Assembly: GCF_007829885.1 (NCBI RefSeq)
Contig: NZ_VIWW01000001.1
Location: 186,001-250,000, forward strand
DNA length: 64,000 nt
Reading direction: 5' to 3'
From: Streptomyces brevispora
GTDB lineage: Bacteria; Actinomycetota; Actinomycetes; Streptomycetales; Streptomycetaceae
Part shown: piece after piece, positions 36,886 through 45,581 of the stretch
How the letters are laid out: every line of letters begins with the position of its first letter
Position numbering within the stretch: the first letter of the stretch is position 1
Made by a program: the position numbers and the translations under genes
The notes under the pieces: model-generated
What the model saw: only the letters and a program-made list of their open reading frames with translations
The model's database searches: none
Told to the model about the DNA's origin: nothing

Positions 36886-37526
36886 GCCGTGGCTCCTTCC
36901 AGAGCGGGTGTCCGCGTACGCAGCCACCAGTCGCGCATGCCCCACAGGACGAGGGCGCCGTAGACGACGTAGATGAGACCGGAGAAGGCGAGACCGCTGT
37001 GGAAGTTGAGCGGTACGCCGACCAGGTCGACGAGGAGCCAGGCGAACCAGAACTCGACCATGCCGCGGGCCTGGGCGAGCATCGCCACGAGCGTGCCCGC
37101 GAATATGTACGCGTCCGCCCACGGGCTCCAGGAGAGCGAGGGGAACGCGGTGAACAGGCCGCCGACCGCGAGGGTGCCGACCGCGGCTCCGCCGAGCAGG
37201 TAGCCGCGCTCGCGCCAGGTGGCGAACCGTACGGCGATGGAACCGTCCTGGGCCTGCTGCCTGCCGCGGGTCCACTGCTGCCAGCCCCAGACGGCCACGG
37301 CGATGACGATGAGCTGCTTGCCGACGCTGCCCGCCTGCTGCACGGACACGTTGGCGGCGACCAGGACGACGCCGGACAGCAGTTGGGCGGGCCAGGTCCA
37401 GATCGAGCGGAGCCAGCCCAGGGTGAGGGCGATCAGACCGATCGTGTTGCCGATCATGTCGGACCAGATGATGTGCTGTCCGAAGACGCTGAAGGCCTCC
37501 GAGTTCAGCCAGTGCAGGGCGCTCAC
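36882..37526 (-). CDS. ribM: Riboflavin transporter of the PnuC-like RibM family
   Basis: A 214-residue membrane protein with about seven hydrophobic segments and PnuC-family features ([17 protein letters not shown], then WGWQQWTRG). PnuC proteins carry vitamins by facilitated diffusion. Members inside FMN-riboswitch operons of actinobacteria, such as RibM/PnuX, carry riboflavin, so I assign that substrate rather than nicotinamide riboside. The GTG at 37526 overlaps the ribE stop and the gene's own stop overlaps ribBA, so translation is coupled on both sides. Confidence 0.88.
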   Translation of the reverse strand: MSALHWLNSEAFSVFGQHIIWSDMIGNTIGLIALTLGWLRSIWTWPAQLLSGVVLVAANVSVQQAGSVGKQLIVIAVAVWGWQQWTRGRQQAQDGSIAVRFATWRERGYLLGGAAVGTLAVGGLFTAFPSLSWSPWADAYIFAGTLVAMLAQARGMVEFWFAWLLVDLVGVPLNFHSGLAFSGLIYVVYGALVLWGMRDWWLRTRTPALEGATA

Positions 37527-38140
37527 TTCACCGGCTCCTCGGACTCCTGCGCGCGGTGGCCGAGCAGCCGCTCGACGTACTTCGCGATGACGTCCACCTC
37601 GAGGTTGACCGGGTCGCCGGGCTCCTTGTGGCCGAGCGTGGTCAGGGCGAGGGTGGTGGGGATGAGGCTGATGGTGAAGTAGTCGGGTCCGGCGTCCACG
37701 ACGGTCAGGCTCACGCCGTCGACGGTGATCGACCCCTTCTCCACCACGTACCGGGTGAGCTCCGCGGGGAGGGAGATCTTCACGATCTCCCAGTTCTCGG
37801 AGACCTTGCGCTCGGCGATGCGGCCCGTGCCGTCGACGTGCCCCTGCACGATGTGCCCGCCGAGCCTGCCGCCGACCGCCATGGGCCGCTCCAGGTTGAC
37901 CCGGGAGCCGGTCCGCAGCGCGCCCAGGCTGGACCGGTTCAGGGTCTCGGCCATCACATCGGCGGTGAACTCGTGCTCGCCGAGGTCGACGACGGTCAGG
38001 CACACGCCGTTGACCGCGATCGAGTCGCCGTGCTTGGCGCCCTCGGTGACCACGGGACCGCGCAGGCGGAATCGGGAGGCGTCGCCGAGGTTCTCGACGG
38101 CGGTGACCTCACCCAGCTCTTCGACAATTCCGGTGAACAC
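37523..38140 (-). CDS. ribE: Riboflavin synthase alpha chain
   Basis: A 205-residue enzyme with two repeated lumazine-binding barrels: [13 protein letters not shown] and [14 protein letters not shown] in repeat one, [12 protein letters not shown] and [15 protein letters not shown] in repeat two. It dismutates two lumazine molecules to riboflavin. It starts with GTG directly after the ribD stop (TGAGTG), so the operon is tightly packed. Confidence 0.96.
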   Translation of the reverse strand: MFTGIVEELGEVTAVENLGDASRFRLRGPVVTEGAKHGDSIAVNGVCLTVVDLGEHEFTADVMAETLNRSSLGALRTGSRVNLERPMAVGGRLGGHIVQGHVDGTGRIAERKVSENWEIVKISLPAELTRYVVEKGSITVDGVSLTVVDAGPDYFTISLIPTTLALTTLGHKEPGDPVNLEVDVIAKYVERLLGHRAQESEEPVK

Positions 38141-39241
38141 TCAGTTTCCCTTCGGGGCAGGGCGGGGGACAGCGGTGATGCGCAGATCGGGGCCGATACG
38201 CACGGTCTCGGTCACATGGAGGCGCAACGCCTGGGTAATGGTGGAGATTCCGGCGTCGGCGAGGGCCGCGGGGCCCGCGCCGAGGAGCACGGGGGCTATG
38301 TAGCCGACGATCCGGTCGACCGCTCCCGCCGCGACGAAGGCCCCGGCCAGGGTCGGTCCACCTTCGAGGAGTACGGAGCGGATGCCGCGCCCGTGGAGGG
38401 CGGCGAGCAGTGCGGGAAGGTCCAGTCCGGGGCCGGTCGCGGCTCGCGGCAGCCTCAGGACGGCCTCTTCGGGGAGGTGGCGGGCGTCGGCGTCGTCGGC
38501 GACCGCGATCAGGGTGGGTGCGCCCGTGTCGAGGACCCGGGCGCCGGGCCGCACGGCGGTGGCGGCGGTGTCGACGACGACCCGCAGCGGCTGGACCGCG
38601 CCGTCGATGCCCCGTACCCCGAGCTGGGGGTCGTCGGTGCGGGCGGTTCCGGAGCCGACCACGACCGCGTCCGCCTCGGCGCGCAGCCGGTGGACGTCGG
38701 CGCGGGACTCGGCGGAGGTGATCCAGCGGCTGGTGGTGTCGGCGGCCGCGATCCGGCCGTCCAGGGTCGCCGCGTATTTCCAGGTGACGTGGGGGCGGCC
38801 GCGGCGCACCGAGGTCAGCCAGGCGGCGTTGCCCTGTTCGGCCTCTTCGGCGAGGAGGCCCTGCTCGGCCTTGACCCCGGCGGCGCGCAGGGTATCCGCG
38901 CCGCCGGTGGCCTGCGGGTTCGGGTCGCCGATCGCGTACACGACGCGGGCGATCCCGGCCTCGACGAGCGCCTGGGCGCAGGGGCCGGTGCGTCCGGTGT
39001 GGTTACAGGGTTCGAGGGTGACGTAGGCGGTGCCGCCGCGGGCCTTCTCACCGGCCGCGCGCAGGGCGTGGATCTCGGCGTGCGGTTCCCCGGCGCGCTG
39101 GTGGAAGCCCTCGCCGACCGGCCGGCCCGTCGCGTCGAGGACAACGCATCCGACGACCGGGTTGGGGCTGGTGGAGCCGAGACCGCGGGCCGCGAGCGAG
39201 ATGGCTCGGCGCATCGCGGTCGTGTCGGCTGTGGTGTCCAC
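38141..39241 (-). CDS. ribD: Bifunctional pyrimidine deaminase/reductase
   Basis: A 366-residue RibD fusion. The deaminase half carries the zinc motif PHAEIHAL and TLEPCNHTGRTGPC; the reductase half starts near residue 150 with VTWKYAATLDGRIAA and contains LLEGGPTLAGAF. It performs steps two and three of riboflavin synthesis. The GTG at 39241 follows AGGAGG with five bases between. It is the first gene of the operon; the FMN riboswitch ends about 160 bases upstream. Confidence 0.96.
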   Translation of the reverse strand: MDTTADTTAMRRAISLAARGLGSTSPNPVVGCVVLDATGRPVGEGFHQRAGEPHAEIHALRAAGEKARGGTAYVTLEPCNHTGRTGPCAQALVEAGIARVVYAIGDPNPQATGGADTLRAAGVKAEQGLLAEEAEQGNAAWLTSVRRGRPHVTWKYAATLDGRIAAADTTSRWITSAESRADVHRLRAEADAVVVGSGTARTDDPQLGVRGIDGAVQPLRVVVDTAATAVRPGARVLDTGAPTLIAVADDADARHLPEEAVLRLPRAATGPGLDLPALLAALHGRGIRSVLLEGGPTLAGAFVAAGAVDRIVGYIAPVLLGAGPAALADAGISTITQALRLHVTETVRIGPDLRITAVPRPAPKGN

Positions 39242-39404
39242 CGGGTCCTCCTGCCTCTTGGGGCACGGACTCCGGGGCCTGTCGATGACGACAGATGAAG
39301 CGGAACGCTGAACGGGGACGCCGAATGCCGGAAAACGGATGGATCGGTCGCCCGAAAACCATCCGCCGACGGCGGCGTACCCGCGAAACGGCCCGCCGCG
39401 CACT

Positions 39405-39530
39405 GCCTCCCATCCGGACTTTAACCGTCGGTCCAGGAATCTCACCTGGTCAACCGGCCGCTGGATGCGGACGGGTCGCGGACTATAACCGCCGGTTCGG
39501 AATTGCACCGACCCCGGAGTGCGCTGCTAC
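39405..39530 (-). promoter_or_regulatory. FMN riboswitch (RFN element)
   Basis: Read on the minus strand, the element opens with CGGGGTCGGTGCAATTCCGA, continues with CGGCGGTTATAGTCCGCGAC, and closes with GGTGAGATTCC and CGACGGTTAAAGTCCGGATG. These are the conserved arms of the RFN aptamer. It sits in the long leader of ribD. In Streptomyces such elements usually lower translation or cause termination when FMN is plentiful. The expression platform (39242-39404) was not resolved. Confidence 0.95.
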
Positions 39531-39639
39531 TGGTACACGATCAGTGTGCCACGACTGGCCGTGGCCCATACCGGTGAACGCTGTGGAGTGGGTCACAGAC
39601 AGCCCGTCACAAGGCCGTTTTCGGACACCTCAAGTTTAT

Positions 39640-39681
39640 TGGTCCAGACCTATTGACTGAATGGTCTAGTCCTTTTAATCT
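39640..39681 (+). promoter_or_regulatory. Chitinase promoter with direct repeats (chi box / DasR-like)
   Basis: Direct repeats TGGTCCAGACCT (39640-39651) and TGGTCTAGTCCT (39662-39673) flank a TTGACT -35 (39653-39658). TAATCT at 39676-39681 is a -10 with exact 17-base spacing. This is the classical chitin-inducible, glucose-repressible Streptomyces chitinase promoter. It serves the GH18 gene that starts 108 bases after the -10. The first repeat is identical to the consensus. Confidence 0.9.
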
Positions 39682-39788
39682 CTGCGTCACCTCCGAGGAG
39701 CGGTTCCGGGTGTGCGCACACCCGGGACCCCGCACGACCCACTCCCTTGTCAGTTGTGTTCTGCCGACCTCCCCAGGAGGAACCGAAC

Positions 39789-42128
39789 GTGCTGCTGTCC
39801 CCCACCCGCGCGAGAGCAACCCTGCTCGCAGTCGGCGCCACCGTCGCCGCACTGCTCGTCGGATCGCTCACCGCAACCGTGTCGCAAGCCGCCGACCAGG
39901 AGTCCTGCCGCCCCGACGGGCTCTACGAGACCCCGGGCGTCGCCGTCCCGTACTGCTCCGTGTACGACTCCGAGGGCCGCGAGAAGATGGGCGCCGACCA
40001 CCCGCGGCGGGTCATCGGCTACTTCACCAACTGGCGGACCGGCAAGGACGGCACCCCCGCCTACCTCGCCTCCGACATCCCCTGGGACAAGGTCACCCAC
40101 CTCAACTACGCCTTCGCCCACGTCGACGGCGCCAACAAGCTCTCCGTCGGCAGCGACGGGCCGGACAACGCCTCGACCGGTATGACCTGGCCGGGTGTCG
40201 CAGGCGCCGAGATGGACCCCGCACTCCCCTACAAGGGCCATTTCAACCTGCTCACCAAGTTCAAGAAGAAGTACCCGAACGTGAAGACGATGGTGTCGGT
40301 GGGCGGCTGGGCCGAGACCGGCGGCTACTTCGACGACAGTGGCAAGCGCGTGAACTCCGGCGGCTTCTACTCGATGGCCACCAACGCCGACGGCTCGGTC
40401 AACCAGAGCGGGATCAACACGTTCGCCGACTCGACGGTCGCCTTCATCAAGAAGTACGGCTTCAACGGCGTCGACATCGACTACGAGTACCCGACGACCA
40501 TGAAGGACGCCGGCAACCCGCTGGACTGGACCCTGTCCAACGCCCGCCGGGCCGGACTGGTCAAGAGCTACGCCGCGCTGATGAAGACCCTGCGCGAGAA
40601 GCTCGACCGGGCGTCCGCCGCCGACGGCACGCACTACCTGCTCAGCGTCGCCGCCCCTTCGTCCGGCTACCTGCTGCGCGGCATGGAGACCTTCCAGGTC
40701 CAGAAGTACCTGGACTACGTCAACATCATGTCGTACGACCTGCACGGTGCCTGGAACGAGTACGTCGGCCCGAACGCCGCGCTGTTCGACGACGGCAAGG
40801 ACGCCGAACTCGCCCAGGCCAGTGTCTACTCGACGTCGCAGTACGGCGGGACCGGCTACCTCAACACCGACTGGGCCTACCACTACTTCCGCGGTTCGAT
40901 GCCGTCCGGCCGGATCAACATCGGGCTGCCGTACTACACCCGCGGCTTCAAGAACGTGCAGGGCGGCACCGACGGCCTGTGGGGCAAGGCGGCCACCACC
41001 GACTGCCCGGCAGGCGCGGGTCTCACCAAGTGCGGGGACGGCGCCGTCGGCATCGACAACCTCTGGCACGACCTGGACACCAGCGGCAAGGAGGCGCCGG
41101 CCGGCTCGAACCCGATGTGGCACGCGAAGAATCTGGAGAAGGGCGTGGTCGGGGACTACGTCACGGACTACGGATTCCCCGCGAACACGCAGCTGACCGG
41201 CACGTACGTCCGCAAGTACGACACGACGCTCGTCGCCCCGTGGCTGTGGAACGCCCAGAAGAGGGTCTTCCTCTCCACCGAGGACGAGCAGTCGGTGAAG
41301 GCCAAGGCCGACTACGTGGTCGACAAGGGCATCGGCGGCACCATGATCTGGGAGCTCGCGGGCGACTATGGCTGGAATGCCGCCAAGGGCCAGTACGAGC
41401 CCGGCTCCACCCTCACCTCGACGATGTACGACACCTTCAAGTCGGCCAAGCCGTACGGTGCCAAGCGCTCCACCATCGATCTGCCCACCAAGGCGCTGGA
41501 CATCGACGTGTCCTTCGACCAGTTCCCGCTGGGTGACTCCAACTACCCGATCAGCCCCAAGCTGAAGATCACCAACAACACCGCGGCGACGCTGCCCGGC
41601 GGCACGGAGTTCCAGTTCGACTACGCGACCTCGGCGCCCGCCAACGCCAAGGACCAGTCCGGCTTCGGCACGACGATCGTGCGCAGCGACCACACCGCCG
41701 CCAACAACATCGGCGGGCTGAAGGGCGACCACAACCGCGTCTCCCTGAAGCTTCCGTCCTGGCAGAGCGTGGCGCCCGGCGCCTCGGTTCAGGTGGACTT
41801 CGTCTACTACCTGCCCACGTCCACGCCGTCGAACTGGACGGTGACCTTCGGCGGCACGTCGTACGCACTGGCCGCCGATCTGGCCCGGGGCACCACGGTC
41901 GTCCAGCCGGGCACCGGCACCACGCCGTCGCCCGACCCGACCACCAGCACCCCTCCGGGCCCCGGCGGCGCCTGCGCCGCGACGGCCTGGAGCGCATCCT
42001 CCGAGTACGGGGCCGGTGCGACGGTCAGCCACGGCTCGCACGAGTGGAAGGCCAAGTGGTGGACGAAGGGCGAGACGCCCGGATCCACCGGTGAATGGGG
42101 GGCCTGGGAGGACCGCGGCGCCTGCTGA
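39789..42128 (+). CDS. Secreted GH18 chitinase with chitin-binding modules
   Basis: A 779-residue exported chitinase. A Sec signal (to about VSQAADQ, residue 36) precedes the GH18 barrel (RRVIGYFTNWR to GGTMIWELAGDYGW). The catalytic motif is FNGVDIDYEYP, with Glu as acid/base; Asn at the first position is allowed by the family pattern. SVGGWAE and VNIMSYDLHG are present. After the barrel come a beta-sandwich module (about 565-700) and a C-terminal CBM5/12 (about 730-779, AWSASSEYGAGATVSH to WWTKGETPG) joined by a Pro/Thr linker. GTG 39789 follows CAGGAGG. Confidence 0.95.
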   Translation: MLLSPTRARATLLAVGATVAALLVGSLTATVSQAADQESCRPDGLYETPGVAVPYCSVYDSEGREKMGADHPRRVIGYFTNWRTGKDGTPAYLASDIPWDKVTHLNYAFAHVDGANKLSVGSDGPDNASTGMTWPGVAGAEMDPALPYKGHFNLLTKFKKKYPNVKTMVSVGGWAETGGYFDDSGKRVNSGGFYSMATNADGSVNQSGINTFADSTVAFIKKYGFNGVDIDYEYPTTMKDAGNPLDWTLSNARRAGLVKSYAALMKTLREKLDRASAADGTHYLLSVAAPSSGYLLRGMETFQVQKYLDYVNIMSYDLHGAWNEYVGPNAALFDDGKDAELAQASVYSTSQYGGTGYLNTDWAYHYFRGSMPSGRINIGLPYYTRGFKNVQGGTDGLWGKAATTDCPAGAGLTKCGDGAVGIDNLWHDLDTSGKEAPAGSNPMWHAKNLEKGVVGDYVTDYGFPANTQLTGTYVRKYDTTLVAPWLWNAQKRVFLSTEDEQSVKAKADYVVDKGIGGTMIWELAGDYGWNAAKGQYEPGSTLTSTMYDTFKSAKPYGAKRSTIDLPTKALDIDVSFDQFPLGDSNYPISPKLKITNNTAATLPGGTEFQFDYATSAPANAKDQSGFGTTIVRSDHTAANNIGGLKGDHNRVSLKLPSWQSVAPGASVQVDFVYYLPTSTPSNWTVTFGGTSYALAADLARGTTVVQPGTGTTPSPDPTTSTPPGPGGACAATAWSASSEYGAGATVSHGSHEWKAKWWTKGETPGSTGEWGAWEDRGAC

Positions 42129-42145
42129 GCCCCTCTCCACACCCG

Positions 42146-42182
42146 CCCGGCGGTGACCGGATCGCCCCCGGTCACCGCCGGG
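42146..42182 (+). terminator. Strong intrinsic terminator after the chitinase
   Basis: CCCGGCGGTGACCGG (42146-42160) and CCGGTCACCGCCGGG (42168-42182) are perfect 15-base arms with a seven-base loop, 18 bases after the stop. The T-run is weak, as is common in Streptomyces. Confidence 0.85.
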
Positions 42183-42325
42183 CCCCTTCGTTGCCGGGCC
42201 CCGTCACCGACGGGGCCCGGCGCGCGTTCCCCGTCATGGTTTTCGCGGTCCCGCAACGGGGCCGACAGCCTCCGGGCCCGGCCAACGGATCGGGCCGGCG
42301 AGGCCGGGCGCACCGGACCGGTAGT

Positions 42326-43504
42326 TCAGAGTGCCGGGGCGAACAGCGCGTCCTGAGCCGCCTCCCGGGCGGCGAGCAACGCGCCGCGCAGGACCGCGGT
42401 CCCGCCGAGCAGACCGGCCCTGACCTCGGTGCGCAGCGGGGACATCGTGGCCAGCCGATCCTCGACCCGGGCGGCCAGCGCGTCGCCGCCCGCGTGGCCG
42501 ACCTCGCCCGACAGCAGCACGCACCCCGGGTCGAGGACCGAGACGACGGCTGCCGCGCCCAGGGCCAGCCGGCCGGCGAGGGCGTCGAGGAACGCCTCGC
42601 TGTCGCCCCTACCCGCGAGGGCCGAGCGTACGGCGATCGCCGCGCCCGGCTCCTGCCCGCCGGACGGGGCGGGGATGCCGTGGACGGCGGCCAGTTCGCA
42701 GAGTGACGCCGATCCCGCCAGGGAGTGGAACCCGCCGTCGCAGTTGACGGCTGAGGGGGTGCCGATGGTGCCGGGGACCGGCAGGAAGCCGATCTCGCCC
42801 GCGCCGCCGGAGACCCCGCGGCGCAGCTTCCCGTCCAGCATGACGGCCGCCCCGACACCGTGTCCGAGCCACAGCAGGACGAAGGTGTCCTGGTCGCGGG
42901 CCGCTCCGACGCGGTGTTCGGCGACGGCGGCGAGATTGGTCTCGTTCTCGACGAGCACGGTCGCGGGCAGCCGCTGCTGAAGCACCCGGACCAGGGTGCG
43001 GTGCCAGGCGGGCAGGCCGTTGGTGTCGCGGAGTTCGCCGGTGACCGGGTCGATGAGGCCGGGGGCGCCGATGCCGACGCTGTGCAGCGGCGCGGTGCCC
43101 GCCCGGTTCGCGGTGCGTTCCAGGAGGGCCACGGCCTGCTCGACGGCGTCGTCGGTGGCGGTCTCGCTGCCGATCGGCAGGGTCGCCTCGGCCAGTGTCG
43201 CGCCCAGGAGGTCGGCGACGACCACGGCGACGCTGTCGGTACGCACGTCCAGGGCGGCCAGCTGGGCACGGTCGGCGACGATCCCGTAGAGCCGGGCGTT
43301 GGGCCCGCGGCGCTCGGCTCCGGCTTCGCCGACCACCTGGATCAGGCCCGCCCCCTGGAGCCGTTCGACCAGGTCGGCGACCGTGGGCCGGGAGAGTCCC
43401 GTCAGGGTCTTCAGCTGTGTGGCCGTCAGCGGGCCGTCCTGCTGGAGGAGTCGCAGGGCGAGCCGGTCGTTGATGGCCCTGGCGGTGCTCGGTGATGCGG
43501 GCAT
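42326..43504 (-). CDS. ROK-family transcriptional repressor
   Basis: A 392-residue ROK regulator. A winged HTH occupies the N-terminus (LRLLQQDGPLTATQLKTLTGLSRPTVADLVERL). The sugar-kinase-like ROK fold follows (ALDVRTDSVAVVVADLLG, VGIGAPGLIDPVTGEL, VENETNLAAVAEHRVG). The CxCGxxGC zinc motif of typical ROK proteins is replaced by NCDGGFHS. Effectors are usually sugars. It diverges from an MFS permease, with a symmetric site between them. ATG 43504 is chosen for fit to the HTH. Confidence 0.9.
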   Translation of the reverse strand: MPASPSTARAINDRLALRLLQQDGPLTATQLKTLTGLSRPTVADLVERLQGAGLIQVVGEAGAERRGPNARLYGIVADRAQLAALDVRTDSVAVVVADLLGATLAEATLPIGSETATDDAVEQAVALLERTANRAGTAPLHSVGIGAPGLIDPVTGELRDTNGLPAWHRTLVRVLQQRLPATVLVENETNLAAVAEHRVGAARDQDTFVLLWLGHGVGAAVMLDGKLRRGVSGGAGEIGFLPVPGTIGTPSAVNCDGGFHSLAGSASLCELAAVHGIPAPSGGQEPGAAIAVRSALAGRGDSEAFLDALAGRLALGAAAVVSVLDPGCVLLSGEVGHAGGDALAARVEDRLATMSPLRTEVRAGLLGGTAVLRGALLAAREAAQDALFAPAL

Positions 43505-43554
43505 GCCGGGATCCTTCCAGACCTCCGCCGCAGTCGATGCCGGCACGGTCTATT

Positions 43555-43575
43555 TATCAGGCAGGGTTCCTGATA
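43555..43575. promoter_or_regulatory. Candidate ROK operator between divergent genes
   Basis: TATCAGG (43555-43561) and CCTGATA (43569-43575) form a perfect 7-7-7 inverted repeat in the locally AT-rich middle of the 156-base ROK/MFS intergenic region. The placement 50 bases from the ROK start and the symmetry suit autoregulation and control of the permease. Confidence 0.55.
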
Positions 43576-43660
43576 GTTTACTGCCCGCATCGTGGAGAAG
43601 GGCGCCGAGGAGCGTCGCGGGCCGCGGCGTCGAAAAGTTTCCAGGGGAGGGCACGGCGGT

Positions 43661-44893
43661 ATGACGACAGATTCCACGGCAACGGTCTTCAGTACGGAAC
43701 AGGTGAGGCGCGCCAGGTACGCCGTCGCCTCGGTCTTCGCCGTGCACGGCGCGGTGACCGGCAGCTTCGCCACCCGGGTGCCGTGGATCCAGGACCACGC
43801 CGGGGTCAGCGCCGGGCAGCTCGGTATCGCCCTGGCCTTCCCGGCGATCGGCGCCTCCCTCGCGATGCCGCTGGCCGGTGCGGTCAGCCACCGCTTCGGT
43901 GCCCGGACCGCGCTGCGCGGACTGCTGATGGTGTGGACCCTGGCGCTGATCCTGCCCGCCCTGGCCCCCAACCTGCTGACGCTGTGCGGGGCGCTCTTCG
44001 TGTACGGGGCGTCGGCCGGCATGTCGGACGTGGCGATGAACGCGCTCGGGGTCGAGGTGGAGAACCGCCTCGACAAGTCGATCATGTCCGGGCTGCACGG
44101 GATGTGGAGCGTGGGCGCCCTGGTCGGTTCGGCGGCGGGCACGGTGGCCGCCCATCTGGGGGCCGACGCGCGGCTGCACCACACCATCGCCGCACTCGTT
44201 CTCACGGCACTCGGTCTGATCGCCTGTCAGCGGGTGCTGGATCTGCGCAGCGAGCCGGACTCGGAGGCTCCGCCGCGCTTCGCCCTGCCGCCCAAGTCGG
44301 CGTTGATCATCGGCGCGGTCGGCTTCTGCGCGGTGTTCGCCGAGGGCGCCAGCCTGGACTGGTCGGCGGTCTACCTCCGGGATGTCCTGGGCAGTTCCGC
44401 GGGCCTGGCGGCCGCGTCGACGACCGCGTTCGCCCTGACCATGGCGGTCGCCCGGATCGCCGGTGACCGGGTCGTCGACCGCTTCGGCGCGGTGCGGACC
44501 GTACGGACCGGCGGCGTCCTCGCCACGGTCGGCGGGGTCCTGGTGGTCACCGCGCCCAACGCGGTCCTGGCGATGTGCGGGTTCGGCCTGATGGGCCTCG
44601 GTATCGCCGTGGTCGTGCCGCTCGCCTTCGCGGCGGCCGGGCGCAGCGGACCGAACCCGAGTCAGGCGATCGCGGGTGTCGCGACGATCACCTACACCTC
44701 GGGGCTGATCGCCCCGTCGGCGATCGGCTCGCTCGCCGAGGCGACCTCGCTGATCGTCTCCTTCAGCCTGGTGTCGGTGCTGGCCTTCGGGCTGGTACTC
44801 GGCGCCGGGGTGCTGCGGGCGGGCGACCGCAAGACGGTGTCCTCACCGGACGCCGGTGCCGCGAGCCGCGCACCGGCCGAGCCGCGCCCCTGA
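43661..44893 (+). CDS. MFS transporter
   Basis: A 410-residue major facilitator protein with about 12 hydrophobic segments. The N-terminal half includes AVTGSFATRVPWIQDHAG and a loop with GARTALRG; conserved SAGMSDVAMNALGVEVE follows. This subgroup (YbjJ-like) pairs often with ROK regulators; substrates are unknown, and sugar efflux or uptake is possible. I use ATG 43661 behind AGGGGAGG; frames from 43592 add a basic non-family extension. There is no evidence that it serves the biosynthetic operon at 47 kb. Confidence 0.85.
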   Translation: MTTDSTATVFSTEQVRRARYAVASVFAVHGAVTGSFATRVPWIQDHAGVSAGQLGIALAFPAIGASLAMPLAGAVSHRFGARTALRGLLMVWTLALILPALAPNLLTLCGALFVYGASAGMSDVAMNALGVEVENRLDKSIMSGLHGMWSVGALVGSAAGTVAAHLGADARLHHTIAALVLTALGLIACQRVLDLRSEPDSEAPPRFALPPKSALIIGAVGFCAVFAEGASLDWSAVYLRDVLGSSAGLAAASTTAFALTMAVARIAGDRVVDRFGAVRTVRTGGVLATVGGVLVVTAPNAVLAMCGFGLMGLGIAVVVPLAFAAAGRSGPNPSQAIAGVATITYTSGLIAPSAIGSLAEATSLIVSFSLVSVLAFGLVLGAGVLRAGDRKTVSSPDAGAASRAPAEPRP

Positions 44894-45241
44894 GCCGTCC
44901 GGGCCCCTGGGTACGGCGGGCGGTTCACCGGCGATCGAGTCGAGTTGCTCCGCGGCGGGCCGCAGGGCCCGCGGGTCGCCGTCGGGCGGTGCCTGAAGCC
45001 GCCCGACGGCGGCTCGGGCCCCGGCCTCACCGGCGTCGGCGGCCGCGTGCGCGATGTCGCTCGCCGCGTACCGGTAGAACTCCAGCTCCGGATGGGGCCA
45101 GGGGGACTCCCCGGTCGCGGCGGGCAGTAGATGGTCGAGCGCCGAACACCCCCAACAGTCCCCTGTACGAACCACGTTCACGAGAGAGACCCTCGTGTGC
45201 GTAGGGCTGCCTGATCGGGGTGACACTACCTCGCACACCAT
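44843..45241 (-). CDS. Small hypothetical protein
   Basis: A possible 132-residue protein convergent with the MFS gene (50-base overlap). The middle (RTGDCWGCSALDHLLPAATG then PWPHPELEFYRYAASDIAHAA) has normal protein composition, with a CxxC. The tail is low-complexity. A GTG at 45181 would give a shorter 112-residue form beginning VNVVRTGDC. No family is recognised. Confidence 0.45.
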   Translation of the reverse strand: MVCEVVSPRSGSPTHTRVSLVNVVRTGDCWGCSALDHLLPAATGESPWPHPELEFYRYAASDIAHAAADAGEAGARAAVGRLQAPPDGDPRALRPAAEQLDSIAGEPPAVPRGPDGSGARLGRCAARGTGVR

Positions 45242-45581
45242 TCACGGATGGGTTCCGGAGCGGCGAGCCTCGTGCCCGTATCCCGGCCGAAGGCGCATCC
45301 CGATCCGGCACTAACATGGCGCTGATCATTTCTGCGGTCCGCGCCGGATCCCCGCGAGGCACCGGTCTCCATACCTACGCACAGGGAGCGACCATGGGCC
45401 TCGGCGATGAGCGCGCAGACCGGCACTCCCCCGCAGAGCACGACGCCCCGGGCTGATTCCCCGCCCTCGCGGCCAGCCCTGTCGGCACGCGTCTGAACTG
45501 CATGTTCCGCTAGTCGCTGAGCCCTCCGGTCCAGCCGGCGGGTCTCGGCACCACCCCGGCGACACATCAAGGAGCAAGACC
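45242..45581. other. Leader region of the uracil permease
   Basis: This 340-base gap holds no recognised gene. A 20-codon frame, MGLGDERADRHSPAEHDAPG (45394-45456), begins 12 bases after a GGGAGC-like site and might be a leader peptide, though support is weak. No known purine or pyrimidine riboswitch is recognised. Confidence 0.35.

Noticed and set aside
40460..40500. Asn in place of the first Asp of the GH18 DxxDxDxE motif
   Set aside because: The family pattern accepts Asp or Asn there, and the catalytic Asp-x-Glu is intact, so the chitinase is expected to be active.
43661..44893. MFS carrier as the exporter of the biosynthetic operon
   Set aside because: It is separated by an unrelated uracil permease and a terminator, is on the other strand, and pairs with the divergent ROK regulator instead.
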